Shown here piece by piece: positions 23,035 through 31,826 of a DNA stretch of 47,393 nt; position 1 is the stretch's first letter; every line of letters begins with the position of its first letter. A program made the position numbers and the translations under genes. This stretch comes from Clostridiales bacterium (lineage in GTDB: Bacteria; Bacillota; Clostridia; Christensenellales; Aristaeellaceae): the NCBI GenBank assembly GCA_004557125.1, contig SFET01000031.1, positions 1-47,393 on the forward strand, read 5' to 3'. The notes below the pieces were generated by a model. It searched no databases. It saw nothing but the letters and a program-made list of their open reading frames with translations, and was not told the origin of the DNA.

Positions 23035-24477
23035 TCACATTCCGGCGATGGCGCGCAGCACATTTGCCAGGGGCTGGGAATACACGCCCAGCAGGAGCAC
23101 GGCGCAGACCAGCACGCCCAGCGGAACCAGCATGCGCAGGCCGGGATCGCAGCGATTCGGGATTTCCGGCCCCGCAGCCGCATCCAGCGGCATGAAGAAC
23201 GCAGGCAGCGCCACCGACAGGCTGTAAATGGCCGTCAGCACCGAGGAGATCAGCAGCGCAGCCACGCCGAGGATTCCCCAGAGGTTCCCCATTTCCAGCG
23301 CAGCGGTGGCCAGGTAGTACTTGCTGATGAAGCCGCACAGCGGGGGAATGCCCATCAGCGCGATGGCGGCGACGGTAAACGCGGCAAACACCAGCGGCAT
23401 GCGCCGGGACAGACCCTGCATCTGCCGGGTCTGGGTGCGCCCGGTCTGCACCATCACCGCGCCGATGCAGAAGAACAGCGTGATCTTCATCAGGCCATGG
23501 CAGACCATGTGCATCAGCGAACCGACCTGTCCGGCGGGGGTCATGATGGACGCGCCCAGCAGCATGTAGCCCAGGTTGCTCACCGTGGAGTAGGCCAGCT
23601 TGCGCTTGACGTGGCGCTCGCGCACGGCCATCACCGCGCCGAAGAGGATCGTCAGGATGCTGAAGATCAGCGCCACGGTCTGCGCCCAGGTTCCCCGCAG
23701 CGCCTCTGCGCCGAAGATGTCGTAGACCATGCGCAGCACCGCGTACACGCCGGCGTTGACCACCGCCACTGCGTGCAGCAGGGCCGTGACCGGGGTGGGT
23801 GCGGCGCAGGCCCGGGGCAGCCAGGCGCTCAGCGGGAACACCGCCGCCTTCACGCCGAAGCCGAAGAAGGTGGCCAGAAACGCTGCGCCCATGAGGCCTG
23901 CGGGCATGTCGGCAAGATCGAGCCCGCCCAACTGGAAGTCGCCGCTTGCGTACACCGACAGCAGGATCATCGCCGCAAAAGCGAAGGCGGCGCAGCCGAT
24001 GGAGTAGCGGATGTAGGCGCGCGCCGCGCGAATGGAGGGCGCGTCCTTCTTGTGCCACACCAGCGGCAGCGTGATGAGGGTGATGCACTCGAAGAGCACG
24101 TACAGCGTGAACAGGTTGCATGCGCAGCAGTAGAGGATCATCACGCCGTAGGTCATGGTGTAGAAGGCGAAGAAGCTGTCCTCGCGCTCCTCGTGCTGCA
24201 TGTACTCCGAGGCGTACAGCGCGGCCAGCGGCCATAGGAAGGCCATCAGGCCCAGAAATACCCGGCCCATGCCGTCCAGGCCGAAGCGCAGGCGAAACTC
24301 CCGGGAGAAGGCGATGACCGTCACGTCCGCCGCGCCGCGCAGGATCAGCCGCAGCACCATAAGCGAGGTCAGAACCGTCACGCCCTCCACCCAGAGGGTG
24401 CGGCTCCTTCGGGATTTCAGCCGCAGCACAGGCAGCAGCGCGCCGCCCAGCAGCGGAAGCAAAGATGCAATCAGCAT
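23035..24477 (-). CDS. Antiporter-type subunit (MrpD/NuoM family), third copy
   Basis: 480 residues from ATG 24477 with AAGGA eight bases upstream; the TTG at 24495 is less likely. Proton_antipo_M core: LFECITLITLPLVWHKKD, GVKAAVFPLSAWLPRA, TPVTALLHAVAVVNAGVYA and LAYSTVSNLGYMLLGA. The conserved Glu and Lys of the channel (E in FECITL, K in GVKAAVF) are present, so ion conduction is plausible. Stop overlaps the region of the next ribosome binding site; the downstream subunit starts 9 bases later. Confidence 0.92.
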   Translation of the reverse strand: MLIASLLPLLGGALLPVLRLKSRRSRTLWVEGVTVLTSLMVLRLILRGAADVTVIAFSREFRLRFGLDGMGRVFLGLMAFLWPLAALYASEYMQHEEREDSFFAFYTMTYGVMILYCCACNLFTLYVLFECITLITLPLVWHKKDAPSIRAARAYIRYSIGCAAFAFAAMILLSVYASGDFQLGGLDLADMPAGLMGAAFLATFFGFGVKAAVFPLSAWLPRACAAPTPVTALLHAVAVVNAGVYAVLRMVYDIFGAEALRGTWAQTVALIFSILTILFGAVMAVRERHVKRKLAYSTVSNLGYMLLGASIMTPAGQVGSLMHMVCHGLMKITLFFCIGAVMVQTGRTQTRQMQGLSRRMPLVFAAFTVAAIALMGIPPLCGFISKYYLATAALEMGNLWGILGVAALLISSVLTAIYSLSVALPAFFMPLDAAAGPEIPNRCDPGLRMLVPLGVLVCAVLLLGVYSQPLANVLRAIAGM

Positions 24478-24505
24478 AGTTTCATCCTTTACCAAGCGAA
24501 AGTTC

Positions 24506-25957
24506 TCAGAAGATCGCCGCGGCGATGGCCTGGGCGTAATTCACCAGCGCACCGGGGAACGCGCCCACCAGCACCACCAGCACCGCCAGGATCAGCATGG
24601 GAATCCACATGCGCTTCGGGGCCTCGTGGCCCTCGATGCAGGGCGCTTCGCCGGGGAAGTAGCCGTGAATCGTCACCGGCAGCAGGTAGCCCGCGGTCAT
24701 CAGCGCGCTGCACAGCAGCACCGCCGGACCGATCCAGCATGCGGCGTTGCCCAGGTTCAGCGCGCCCTGGGCCAGATACCACTTGCTGACGAAGCCGCCC
24801 GTGGGCGGGATGCCGATCAGGCCCAGCGAGGCCACGGTGAACATGCACAGCGTGATGGGCATGATCTTGCCGATGCCCACGTACTCGTCCGCGCGGGTCT
24901 TGCCGGTCTCATGGATGAACGCGCCCGCAGAGAGAAAGAGCGTGTTCTTGATCAGCGAGTGGCAGCAGATGTGCAGCATCGCACCCACGAAGCCCAGCGG
25001 GGTCAGGGTGGACAGGCCGAAGAGGATGTAGCTGACCTGGGAGACGGAGGAGTAGGCCAGGCGCTTCTTGAACAGCTTCTCCCGCAGCGCAAGCAGGGAG
25101 CCCATGAACACGGTGATCAGGGTCAGCACCATGAAGGCGGTCTGCACCCAGGTGCCCCGGATGAAGTCCGGGCCCACCAGGAAGAACAGCACGCGGATCA
25201 CGCCCAGCACGCCCATCTTGGTGATCACGCCGGAGAGCACCGCGCTGGCCGGGGCCGGGGCCACCGGATGGGCCGTGGGCAGCCACGCGTGCATGGGGAA
25301 CATGCCGGCCTTCACGCCGAAGCCCACCAGCATGGCAAACACGATGGCGCGCAGCAGGTTCTCGTGCCCCGCGAGCTTCGCCATATCCAGCACGCCGCCG
25401 GGGGTGAAGGAAAGGCTGGTGCCGTAGTGCATCAGGAAGAAGATGCCCAGCAGCGCCGCGCTTGCGCCGAACACCGAGTAGATCAGGTACTTGATGCCCG
25501 CCGCGACGGCCTCCTTCTCCATGGTGTGCATCACCAGGGGCAGGGTGATCAGGGTCATCATCTCATAGAACATGTACATGGTCACGGCGTTGGCGCTCAT
25601 GCTCAGGCCCATCAGCACGCCGTAGGTGCCCACGTAGAAGCAGTTGAAGCGGCGGTAGTTGGGGTCATGGGCATTGTAGGCCGTGGCGTAGATCCCCACC
25701 AGCACCCACACCACGGAGATGAACGCCATGTAGAAGCGGGCCACGCCGTCGGTACGCAGCTGGATGGCGATGGTGTCCGTAAGCCGCCACAGAGTAAGGC
25801 TTTGATCGCCCTTCAGCGCCGCCGCCAGCGCGCACAGTGCGGAGACGGCCAGCGCAGCGATGGCGAAGCCGTCCGTCAGCCTGCGATTGTTCCGGGGCAG
25901 CGCCCAGATCAGCAGCGCTGCCGCAATGGGAAGAATCAGGGGAAGGATCAGCAGCAT
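24506..25957 (-). CDS. Antiporter-type subunit (MrpD/NuoM family), second copy
   Basis: 483 residues, ATG 25957 with AAGGAGG upstream. Core motifs: MFYEMMTLITLPLVMHTME, GFGVKAGMFPMHAWLPTAHP, APASAVLSGVITKMGVLG, LAYSSVSQVSYILFGLS and HSLIKNTLFLSAG. Typical 14-helix layout. The three shorter copies (23035, 24506, 25977) and the long copy (20863) are clear paralogues but have diverged a lot, so each probably has its own place in the complex, as NuoL, NuoM and NuoN do. Confidence 0.92.
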   Translation of the reverse strand: MLLILPLILPIAAALLIWALPRNNRRLTDGFAIAALAVSALCALAAALKGDQSLTLWRLTDTIAIQLRTDGVARFYMAFISVVWVLVGIYATAYNAHDPNYRRFNCFYVGTYGVLMGLSMSANAVTMYMFYEMMTLITLPLVMHTMEKEAVAAGIKYLIYSVFGASAALLGIFFLMHYGTSLSFTPGGVLDMAKLAGHENLLRAIVFAMLVGFGVKAGMFPMHAWLPTAHPVAPAPASAVLSGVITKMGVLGVIRVLFFLVGPDFIRGTWVQTAFMVLTLITVFMGSLLALREKLFKKRLAYSSVSQVSYILFGLSTLTPLGFVGAMLHICCHSLIKNTLFLSAGAFIHETGKTRADEYVGIGKIMPITLCMFTVASLGLIGIPPTGGFVSKWYLAQGALNLGNAACWIGPAVLLCSALMTAGYLLPVTIHGYFPGEAPCIEGHEAPKRMWIPMLILAVLVVLVGAFPGALVNYAQAIAAAIF

Positions 25958-25976
25958 GGAAAATTCCTCCTTGTTC

Positions 25977-27467
25977 TCATAGCAGATGGGTCACGCCGTT
26001 CTCGATGACCGCCATCACCCTGGGCGCAAACACGCCCAGCGCCACGATCAGCAGCGCAAAGACCGCGAGCGCGGCGGTGCTGACCTTCGGATGGTTCAGG
26101 CGGGTGTGGTACTCGTGGGGCGGCTTCATGTACAGCGTGACCACGGTGATCAGGAAGTAGGCGGCGTTCAGCGCGGTGCTCACGGCCAGCACGATCAGGG
26201 CGATCAGCGCGTTGATCCGTTCCAGCCCCATGCAGGCGCTGGCGAGGTACAGCTTCGATGCGAAGCCGCCCAGGAAGGGAATGCCCACGATGGAGCACGC
26301 GCCGATGGTGAAGGCCGCGCCGCAGAGGGGCGCACGGTAGCCTGCGCCGCGCAGCTCGTGGAAGGTGGCGTCGCCGTCGGATACGCCGATCAGCCGGTCG
26401 CCGGAGAGGAACAGAAGCGCCTTGGCCAGCGCGTGGGCGATGATGTGGAACACCGCCGCGGCGATGCCCGCCTGGGTGCCCAGGGCGATGCCCAGGTAGA
26501 TGTAGCCGATCTGCGCCACCGACGAGTAGGCGATCATGCGCCGCAGCTTCTTTTCCAGGATCGCGTCGATGGAGCCCAGAATGATGCCCACCGAGGAGAA
26601 GATTAGCAGCAGCGTCTGGATGTGGGTGGAGCGGAACACGGCCAGGCCGAATACCCGCACCACAAACTTGATGTACAGGAAGATGTACGCCTTGGACACC
26701 AGGCTCGAGAGCATGGCGCTGGAGGACGGCGTGGCCGAGGCGTAGGCGTCCGGCAGCCAGGTGTGGAAGGGGTACAGCGCGCTCTTGACCGCCAGGCCGA
26801 TGGTGATCAGCGCCATGGACAGCGTCAGCGGCTTTGCGTACGCGCCGGTGGAGTAGAGCTTGAGAATCTGCTCGTGAATGTTCTCCATCAGCAGGTGCCC
26901 CGTCAGGCAGTAGAGAATCGAGATGCCCAGCAGGAACAGGCCGCTGCCCAGCAGGTTCATGATCATGTACTTCGTGGCGGCGAACAGCGTGCGGCCGCGG
27001 GTGCGGGCCACCACCAGCGCGCCGGCGGCGATGGTCATGATCTCGATGAACACGTAGGCGGTGAACACGTCGTTGGTGAACAGCTGGGCCATCATGCCGG
27101 ACTGGAGCAGCAGCACCATCACGCAGTACAGGCTCTGGCGCTGGGGCTCGATGTGCGCCAGAATGCGCTGATAGCCGCCCAGCACGCAGAGAAAGAGGAT
27201 TGCGCAGAAGGCCACGGCCAGCACGGCCTCCATTTCACCGGCGCGCAGCTCGTTTCCGAAGGGCGCGCCGAATGCGCCCAGGGGGTAGAGGAAGGCCGAT
27301 CCGCTCTTCAGGATGCAGCCGAGCAGCGCTGCGGACGCGATCGTACCCGCAGCGGGCACCACCAGCGCCATGGCGCGGGCGTACTTCGGCTTCAGCGCCG
27401 CGGTGACGGAGGACAGCAGCAGCGGCCCCCACACCAGAAAGAAGGGTAAGTTCTGCCACCAGCTCAA
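25977..27467 (-). CDS. mrpD: Antiporter-type subunit (MrpD family), first copy
   Basis: 496 residues from a TTG start at 27467 that overlaps the mrpC stop (TTGA); GGAGG is about 10 bases upstream. Core motifs: AYVFIEIMTIAAGALVVART, GLAVKSALYPFHTWLPDAYA, TPSSSAMLSSLVSKAYIF, MIAYSSVAQIGYIYLG. Its place directly after mrpC matches the position of mrpD in Mrp and mbhH in membrane-bound hydrogenase operons. Confidence 0.93.
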   Translation of the reverse strand: MSWWQNLPFFLVWGPLLLSSVTAALKPKYARAMALVVPAAGTIASAALLGCILKSGSAFLYPLGAFGAPFGNELRAGEMEAVLAVAFCAILFLCVLGGYQRILAHIEPQRQSLYCVMVLLLQSGMMAQLFTNDVFTAYVFIEIMTIAAGALVVARTRGRTLFAATKYMIMNLLGSGLFLLGISILYCLTGHLLMENIHEQILKLYSTGAYAKPLTLSMALITIGLAVKSALYPFHTWLPDAYASATPSSSAMLSSLVSKAYIFLYIKFVVRVFGLAVFRSTHIQTLLLIFSSVGIILGSIDAILEKKLRRMIAYSSVAQIGYIYLGIALGTQAGIAAAVFHIIAHALAKALLFLSGDRLIGVSDGDATFHELRGAGYRAPLCGAAFTIGACSIVGIPFLGGFASKLYLASACMGLERINALIALIVLAVSTALNAAYFLITVVTLYMKPPHEYHTRLNHPKVSTAALAVFALLIVALGVFAPRVMAVIENGVTHLL

Positions 27468-27811
27468 GTCTCATCCGCCTCCTTTGCCAGCAGGGCGATT
27501 TTGTCGATGTCCAGCGTGTGGTAGCGCCGGTACAGCCGCACCGTCAGCGCAAGCATGATCGCCGTGACGCTGACGGACACCACGATGCCCGTGAGCACCA
27601 GGCCCGCCGGCAGGGGGTTGACGTAGGCGCTGACCTCCAACGGCGCGGCGGGGTCCACGATGATGGGCGCGATGCGGCCGTCGATGTAGCCGTAGGAGGC
27701 CAGGAACAGGTAGATGGCGCTGTCCATCATCGAAAAGCCGATGATCTTCTTCATCACGAACAGAATCAGCGCGGCGACCTCCTCGAAGTGCTCCATGAGC
27801 TTTGCGGTCAT
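27464..27811 (-). CDS. mrpC: Mrp complex subunit C (NuoK-like)
   Basis: 115 residues, three predicted helices. NuoK/MnhC family: FSMMDSAIYLFLASYGYIDG near residue 30, DPLPAGLVLTGIVVSVSVTA-type block (here VNPLPAGLVLTGIVVSVSVT) and a final cytoplasmic tail. The start ATG directly follows the stop of the mrpB-like gene (TAAATG). Small membrane subunit that packs beside MrpD in the ion-transfer module. Confidence 0.92.
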   Translation of the reverse strand: MTAKLMEHFEEVAALILFVMKKIIGFSMMDSAIYLFLASYGYIDGRIAPIIVDPAAPLEVSAYVNPLPAGLVLTGIVVSVSVTAIMLALTVRLYRRYHTLDIDKIALLAKEADET

Positions 27812-28759
27812 TTACAGATCCCCCTTCCGGAACAGGGTAAAGAGCGCGTACATCGTGCAGGCCACCACCAGGCCCACGGCGATGTTCAGCGGCAGCATCA
27901 GTCCTCCGGAGAGGATTGCGCCGAACCTGCCGGCGGAGATGCCGTTTTCGATGCCGTTCGCGCCGGTGAAGAACACGTAGCCCTTGCTCAGCGCATAGAA
28001 CACCAGCGCGGCGGTGGTGGCCGCGCGGAAGGTTTTAAAGGTGAAGAAGCGCTCGGCGCGCTTGAAGCCGAAGGCGCAGAGGAACACGATCAGGCCCGCG
28101 CCCAGCACCGCGCCGCCGGAGAAGCCGCCGCCGGGGGAGAGGTGGCCGTTGAACAGGATGTATGCGCCGAACACCAGCAGCATCGGCACCAGAATCCGCG
28201 CGCAGCCCTGCAGGATGGGATCCTGCCGGGGCTCGAAGTGGCGGTCGTCCGATTCGGCCTCCAGGCGGGCCAGCCGGGCGGCGGGATCATCGCCCTGGGG
28301 CAGGCGCAGTAGCAGCAGCACCGTGCACGCCGCGATGAACAGCACGTGGGATTCGCCCAGCGTGTCGAAGCCGCGGAAGTCCAGGATGATGCCGGAGATG
28401 ATGTTCACCGCGCCGGTGTGCTCCAGTCCCTCCTCCACGTAGAAGCGGGACACCTCGTTGTCGATCAGCGCGTCCGCACCGCCGAACTGGGGCAGATCCA
28501 GCGCCGTGTAGATCAGCAGCGCGCTCAGTCCCAGGCATACCAGCACGGCCAGCGCGCAGTAGATGGCGCGCAGCAGGCGCTCGCCCCTGGTGTGGCTCCA
28601 GCGGTGGAAGCGCTCGTAGGCCATCTCCTCCCGGGGGTGGGGTAGCTCAAAGGGATCCTCCCGGGGCGCATCCTCCGCACGCTCCAGATCCGCGCACATG
28701 CGCGCATCCAGCATATCTCCGCCCTCGTCAATCCACTTGCGAAAGTCACTTGCGGCCAT
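27812..28759 (-). CDS. MbhE-MnhB fusion subunit of the Mrp-like complex
   Basis: 315 residues from ATG 28759 (GGGAGG nine bases upstream; the ATG at 28768 abuts the site). N-terminal cytoplasmic stretch of about 60 residues, then a helix AIYCALAVLVCLGLSALLIY and the MbhE/MrpA-C-terminal motif IILDFRGFDTLGESHVLF. After a charged linker (about 175-205) comes an MnhB domain: ARILVPMLLVFGAYILFNGH, LSPGGGFSGGAVLGAGLIV. In Mrp operons the first half is the C-terminal end of MrpA and MnhB is separate; here they are fused. Overlaps the upstream gene by 14 bases. Confidence 0.88.
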   Translation of the reverse strand: MAASDFRKWIDEGGDMLDARMCADLERAEDAPREDPFELPHPREEMAYERFHRWSHTRGERLLRAIYCALAVLVCLGLSALLIYTALDLPQFGGADALIDNEVSRFYVEEGLEHTGAVNIISGIILDFRGFDTLGESHVLFIAACTVLLLLRLPQGDDPAARLARLEAESDDRHFEPRQDPILQGCARILVPMLLVFGAYILFNGHLSPGGGFSGGAVLGAGLIVFLCAFGFKRAERFFTFKTFRAATTAALVFYALSKGYVFFTGANGIENGISAGRFGAILSGGLMLPLNIAVGLVVACTMYALFTLFRKGDL

Positions 28760-29012
28760 CGTGCTCATCCTCCCGCGTCTTGATTGCGTGCAGCTTCTTG
28801 AGCGCCACGAACATCAACAGTGTGGTCACGCCCGCGCCCACGGCGGCCTCGGTGATGGCCAGATCCGGCGAGCGCAGCAGGATCCACACCACCGACATGG
28901 CGGTGCTCTGGGCCATGAAGATGATGATGGAGGTCAAGAGATCCTTCGTCAGGCTCACCGCCACGGCGCAGATCAGGATGAACACCAGCAGCAGCGTGCT
29001 CAGCGCTTCCAT
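28746..29012 (-). CDS. MbhD-like subunit (DUF4040, MrpA C-terminal region)
   Basis: 88 residues, ATG 29012 with GGGAGG upstream. Three hydrophobic helices with SLTKDLLTSIIIFMAQSTAM and SPDLAITEAAVGAGVTTLLM, the hallmark of the MbhD/DUF4040 domain, which in classic Mrp sits in the C-terminal part of MrpA. Its separate existence is the arrangement known from membrane-bound hydrogenase (Mbh) operons. Overlaps both neighbours, so tightly coupled. Confidence 0.92.
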   Translation of the reverse strand: MEALSTLLLVFILICAVAVSLTKDLLTSIIIFMAQSTAMSVVWILLRSPDLAITEAAVGAGVTTLLMFVALKKLHAIKTREDEHDGRK

Positions 29013-29329
29013 AGCGACACCTCCCGATCCAGTTCCTCGTTGGTGACCAGCTCCAGCCGGCCGATCAGATGGGACGACACCGGCGAGGTCAGCCAGAACA
29101 AAAGCACCAGCAGCATCAGCTTCAGCGACAGCATGCTCAGCCCGTTGGCCACGGCCAGGCCCAGCAGCATCAGAAAGATGCCCATGGTGTCGCCCATGGC
29201 CGCCGCGTGCATGCGGTTGAGCACGTAGCGGAAGCGAAATACGCCGATCACCGCGGAGACCTCAAAGAACAGGCCCAGCAGCATCAGCAGCGCGCACAGC
29301 GCAAAGCGCAGCGCTTCAGCGGTCGTCAT
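29000..29329 (-). CDS. mrpG: Mrp complex subunit G
   Basis: 109 residues, ATG 29329 just after GGAGC. PhaG_MnhG_YufB family: three helices, with FRFRYVLNRMHAAAMGDTMG (the R-x-PD-x-N-R-x-H-A-A-T-K-type block) around residues 30-50 and TSPVSSHLIGR near residue 82. Small scaffold subunit of Mrp antiporters. Overlaps mrpF at one end and the MbhD-like gene at the other. Confidence 0.93.
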   Translation of the reverse strand: MTTAEALRFALCALLMLLGLFFEVSAVIGVFRFRYVLNRMHAAAMGDTMGIFLMLLGLAVANGLSMLSLKLMLLVLLFWLTSPVSSHLIGRLELVTNEELDREVSLWKR

Positions 29330-29627
29330 TTTGCTCCTCCTCCTTCACCCTCTGGGCGCGGTACACGCCGATGTAGATCTTCGCCAGCACCACCACCGCC
29401 AGGAAGCTGAGCATGGCGTAGATGATGGCAATGTCCACCAGATAGCCCTCGCCCAGCATCAGCGCGAGGATCGCGATCATCAGAATGATGATGGTGCCGA
29501 TCATGTTGATGCCCACCACGCGGTCGGCGATGCGCGGCCCGAGTATGGCGCGCAGCAGGCAGAGAAACAGCAGTACGCCCAGCACCGCCAGAACCACGGT
29601 GAACAGCAGATTGTACGCTTCCGTCAT
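29316..29627 (-). CDS. mrpF: Mrp complex subunit F
   Basis: 103 residues from ATG 29627 (GGAGG upstream); an in-frame extension runs back over mrpE and is ignored. MrpF/PhaF family: RAILGPRIADRVVGINMIGT around residue 25 and YLVDIAIIYAMLSFLAVVVLAK near residue 65, three helices. The start overlaps the mrpE stop (ATGA). Confidence 0.93.
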   Translation of the reverse strand: MTEAYNLLFTVVLAVLGVLLFLCLLRAILGPRIADRVVGINMIGTIIILMIAILALMLGEGYLVDIAIIYAMLSFLAVVVLAKIYIGVYRAQRVKEEEQNDDR

Positions 29628-30085
29628 TTTGCATCCTCCAGTTTCGCGATCCGCGCTTCCATGTCGCTGCCCTCCAGGCTGCCCGCGTCGCTCCTGTCCA
29701 GGCAGTGTACGGTAAGCTCCCCGTCCTTCAAAAGAAGGGTGATGGTGCCGGGGGTCAGCGTGATCGAATTCGCCAGCAGCACCCGCGCCCACTCCTGCTT
29801 GAGCGGCGTGCGGAAGGTCACGATGGCCGGCTCCACCTCATGCCGGGAATACACGCGGCGCAGCGTGGTCAGGTTCGCCTTCGCGATCTCCTTCAGAAGG
29901 TACAGGCCGTAGACCAGCAGCCGGGGCAGGCGCAGCAGAAATTCCTTCTCGCGCTTCAGGCTCCAGTCCGCATAGCGACAGGCGAACAGCAGCGCCAGGC
30001 CCGCCACGGCCGCGCCAAACAGCGCGATCTCCAGCGTCAGCCTGCCGCTGAGCAGCACAAAGAACAACCACAGCAGTATAAACAA
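29624..30085 (-). CDS. mrpE: Mrp complex subunit E
   Basis: 153 residues from a TTG start at 30085: GGGAGGGAG is about eight bases upstream and the protein then starts with the family's hydrophobic helix (FILLWLFFVLLSGRLT). The longer frame to 30172 is not needed. MrpE/MnhE features: first two helices, then KANLTTLRRVYSRHEVEPAI and ANSITLTPGTITLLLKDGEL. First gene of the ten-gene operon E-F-G-MbhD-(MbhE/B)-C-D-D-D-D. I see no convincing sigma-A promoter in the roughly 150 bases upstream. Confidence 0.92.
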   Translation of the reverse strand: MFILLWLFFVLLSGRLTLEIALFGAAVAGLALLFACRYADWSLKREKEFLLRLPRLLVYGLYLLKEIAKANLTTLRRVYSRHEVEPAIVTFRTPLKQEWARVLLANSITLTPGTITLLLKDGELTVHCLDRSDAGSLEGSDMEARIAKLEDAK

Positions 30086-30234
30086 GGTATCAGCTCCCTC
30101 CCGGACATGCGCCCGGGCCCAGATTTTCCCACGGTTCACCATCATAATTCCGCTATGCAAAGAAAGGCACACCGTTCCATAGATATTTTGGTAAAAACTG
30201 ATTTACATTTTTCCTTCATGGCGACACAGATTTG

Positions 30235-30268
30235 TATAAGAAACCGCCTGCGGAGCTTCCGCAGGCGG
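30235..30268 (-). terminator. Terminator of the symporter gene
   Basis: Perfect 11-bp stem CCGCCTGCGGA/TCCGCAGGCGG (30244-30254 with 30258-30268), then TTTCTTATA on the minus strand. Confidence 0.85.
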
Positions 30269-30284
30269 CAGATTCAATATAAAC

Positions 30285-31511
30285 TTACTTCGCAGGCTTC
30301 TCGTCCAGCTTGCAGGTGTTCTTCATGGCCACTGCGCAGGCGACGTCGCCCAGCACGTTGCAGCAGGTCGCGCCCATGTCGCAGAGGGTGTTGATGGAGA
30401 TGTACACGCCCATGATGCCTGCGGGCAGTCCCGCGATGGTGGACAGCGCCGCGAAGCAGGCGATGGCGCCGCCGGGCACGCCGGGGCAGCCGATGGACAG
30501 CAGAGTGTTGCTCAGCATCACGGTGATCATCATGCCCAGCGTGACCTCCACGCCGCAGGCATTGGCGAAGAACACGATCATGAAGGACATGAGGATCGAC
30601 ACCGCGTCCATGTTGATGGTCGCGCCCAGGGGCAGCGCCAGCGAGGAAATCTCGTTGGGAACCTCCATGTCATCCGCGCACCGCTTGCTGATGGGCAGGG
30701 TGGCGGAGGAGGAGCAGGTGCCGAAGGCGTTCAGCGCGGCGGGCAGCACCTTTTTGAAGAACTGGCCCATGGGATACTTGCCCATGCCCCTGACCACCAC
30801 CAGGCCGTAGACGATGAGGATGTACAGCGCATAGGTGACGTACACCGCCAGCAGCACGCCGCCCAGGGCAAGGATGGTGTCCAGACCGTTGGCGTACATC
30901 ACGGAGGAGATGGAGCAGAACACGCCGATGGGGGTGAAGTACATCACCACGGAGATGATCCTGATGGAGATGTCGTTGACGGCCTCCACGACCTTCACAA
31001 AGGGCGCGGCCTTCTCCTTCAGCGCAAGACAGGTGATGCCCACGATGATGGCGAACACCAGCACCTGCAGCATGTCGCCGTTGACGAAGGAGGCGATGGG
31101 GTTGGCAGGGATCAGGTTCTTCACCGTGTCCAGCAGGCTGGTGAAGCGGGTGGCCTCCACGCTGGTCTCCATCATCTGAATCTCAACGCCCTTGCCCAGA
31201 CCCAGCGCCTCGGGCAGGAACAGGCCCAAAAGAGACGCAAACAGCGTGGTGCCCACGAAGAACAGCACGGTCTGAAGTCCGATCTTGCCGGTCTTGGATA
31301 CGCTGCCGATGCCCTTGATGCCCACGATCAGCGAGCAGAACACCAGCGGATAGATCATCATGCGCAGCGCGTTCATGTACAGCGAGCTGACCAGCTCAAT
31401 GAACGGCAGCGCCCACTCGTAGCGGCCCGGCATGAACAGACCGCAGACGATGCCCAGCACCAGACCGATGAAGATCCAGAGCGTGATGCGGGTGGATTTG
31501 TGCTTCTTCAT
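30285..31511 (-). CDS. Dicarboxylate/amino acid:cation symporter (GltP/DctA-like, DAACS family)
   Basis: Membrane symporter taking up glutamate, aspartate or C4-dicarboxylates with H+ or Na+. 408 residues from ATG 31511 (GGAGGGG upstream); the longer frame runs into the T-box leader. Family signs: N-terminal helix ITLWIFIGLVLGIVCGLFMP, MMIYPLVFCSLIVGI, serine-rich re-entrant loop GTCSSSATLPISKRC, and GATINMDAVSI in helix 7 (NMD motif), followed by the second re-entrant loop PGVPGGAIACF. Monocistronic, controlled by a T-box leader and a consensus promoter; terminator at 30235-30268. Confidence 0.93.
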   Translation of the reverse strand: MKKHKSTRITLWIFIGLVLGIVCGLFMPGRYEWALPFIELVSSLYMNALRMMIYPLVFCSLIVGIKGIGSVSKTGKIGLQTVLFFVGTTLFASLLGLFLPEALGLGKGVEIQMMETSVEATRFTSLLDTVKNLIPANPIASFVNGDMLQVLVFAIIVGITCLALKEKAAPFVKVVEAVNDISIRIISVVMYFTPIGVFCSISSVMYANGLDTILALGGVLLAVYVTYALYILIVYGLVVVRGMGKYPMGQFFKKVLPAALNAFGTCSSSATLPISKRCADDMEVPNEISSLALPLGATINMDAVSILMSFMIVFFANACGVEVTLGMMITVMLSNTLLSIGCPGVPGGAIACFAALSTIAGLPAGIMGVYISINTLCDMGATCCNVLGDVACAVAMKNTCKLDEKPAK

Positions 31512-31552
31512 TTGTATCCCCTCCATTGCTTTCCCTTGTTTCGTTTGATGCA

Positions 31553-31820
31553 AATAAAAACGCCCGCCTTCCTTTGAGAAGACGAGCGGACTTGCCCGTG
31601 GTACCACTTCAATTTGTCTCAGCCGCAGCTGAAACCTCATTCCGGCATCCAACAATGCCTCTCGCTGTAACGGGCGATCCCCGTCGTAACCTTAGCGCAA
31701 TGCCTCGATACGCTGCTCCGGAGCCATCTTCACCCAGCCTACGAACGCGCCCTTTCAGCTGCCGGGCGCTCTCTGTGGAACCTCGGAAGGGTTACTCTTT
31801 CCTTCATTGCATTATCGTAT
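31553..31820 (-). promoter_or_regulatory. T-box leader of the symporter, specifier possibly Asp (GAU)
   Basis: Read on the minus strand: stem I 5' side with GAGTAA, the distal CAGAGAG motif followed by hairpin GCGCCC/GGGCGC, then GGGTGAAGATGGCTCCGG in the specifier region, and the T-box sequence AAGTGGTACCACGG (31596-31609). A terminator of 11 bp (two G-U) with TTTTTATT (31553-31590) overlaps the antiterminator. GAU directly after GTGAA is the likely specifier codon, which would mean tRNA-Asp; this agrees with an acidic amino-acid transporter but needs a covariance model. The T-box call itself is firm. Confidence 0.92.
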
Positions 31821-31826
31821 AAAAGT

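Noticed and set aside
24200..26008. A 602-codon plus-strand frame opposite two antiporter subunits
   Set aside because: Spans two real minus-strand genes and their junction; antisense artefact.
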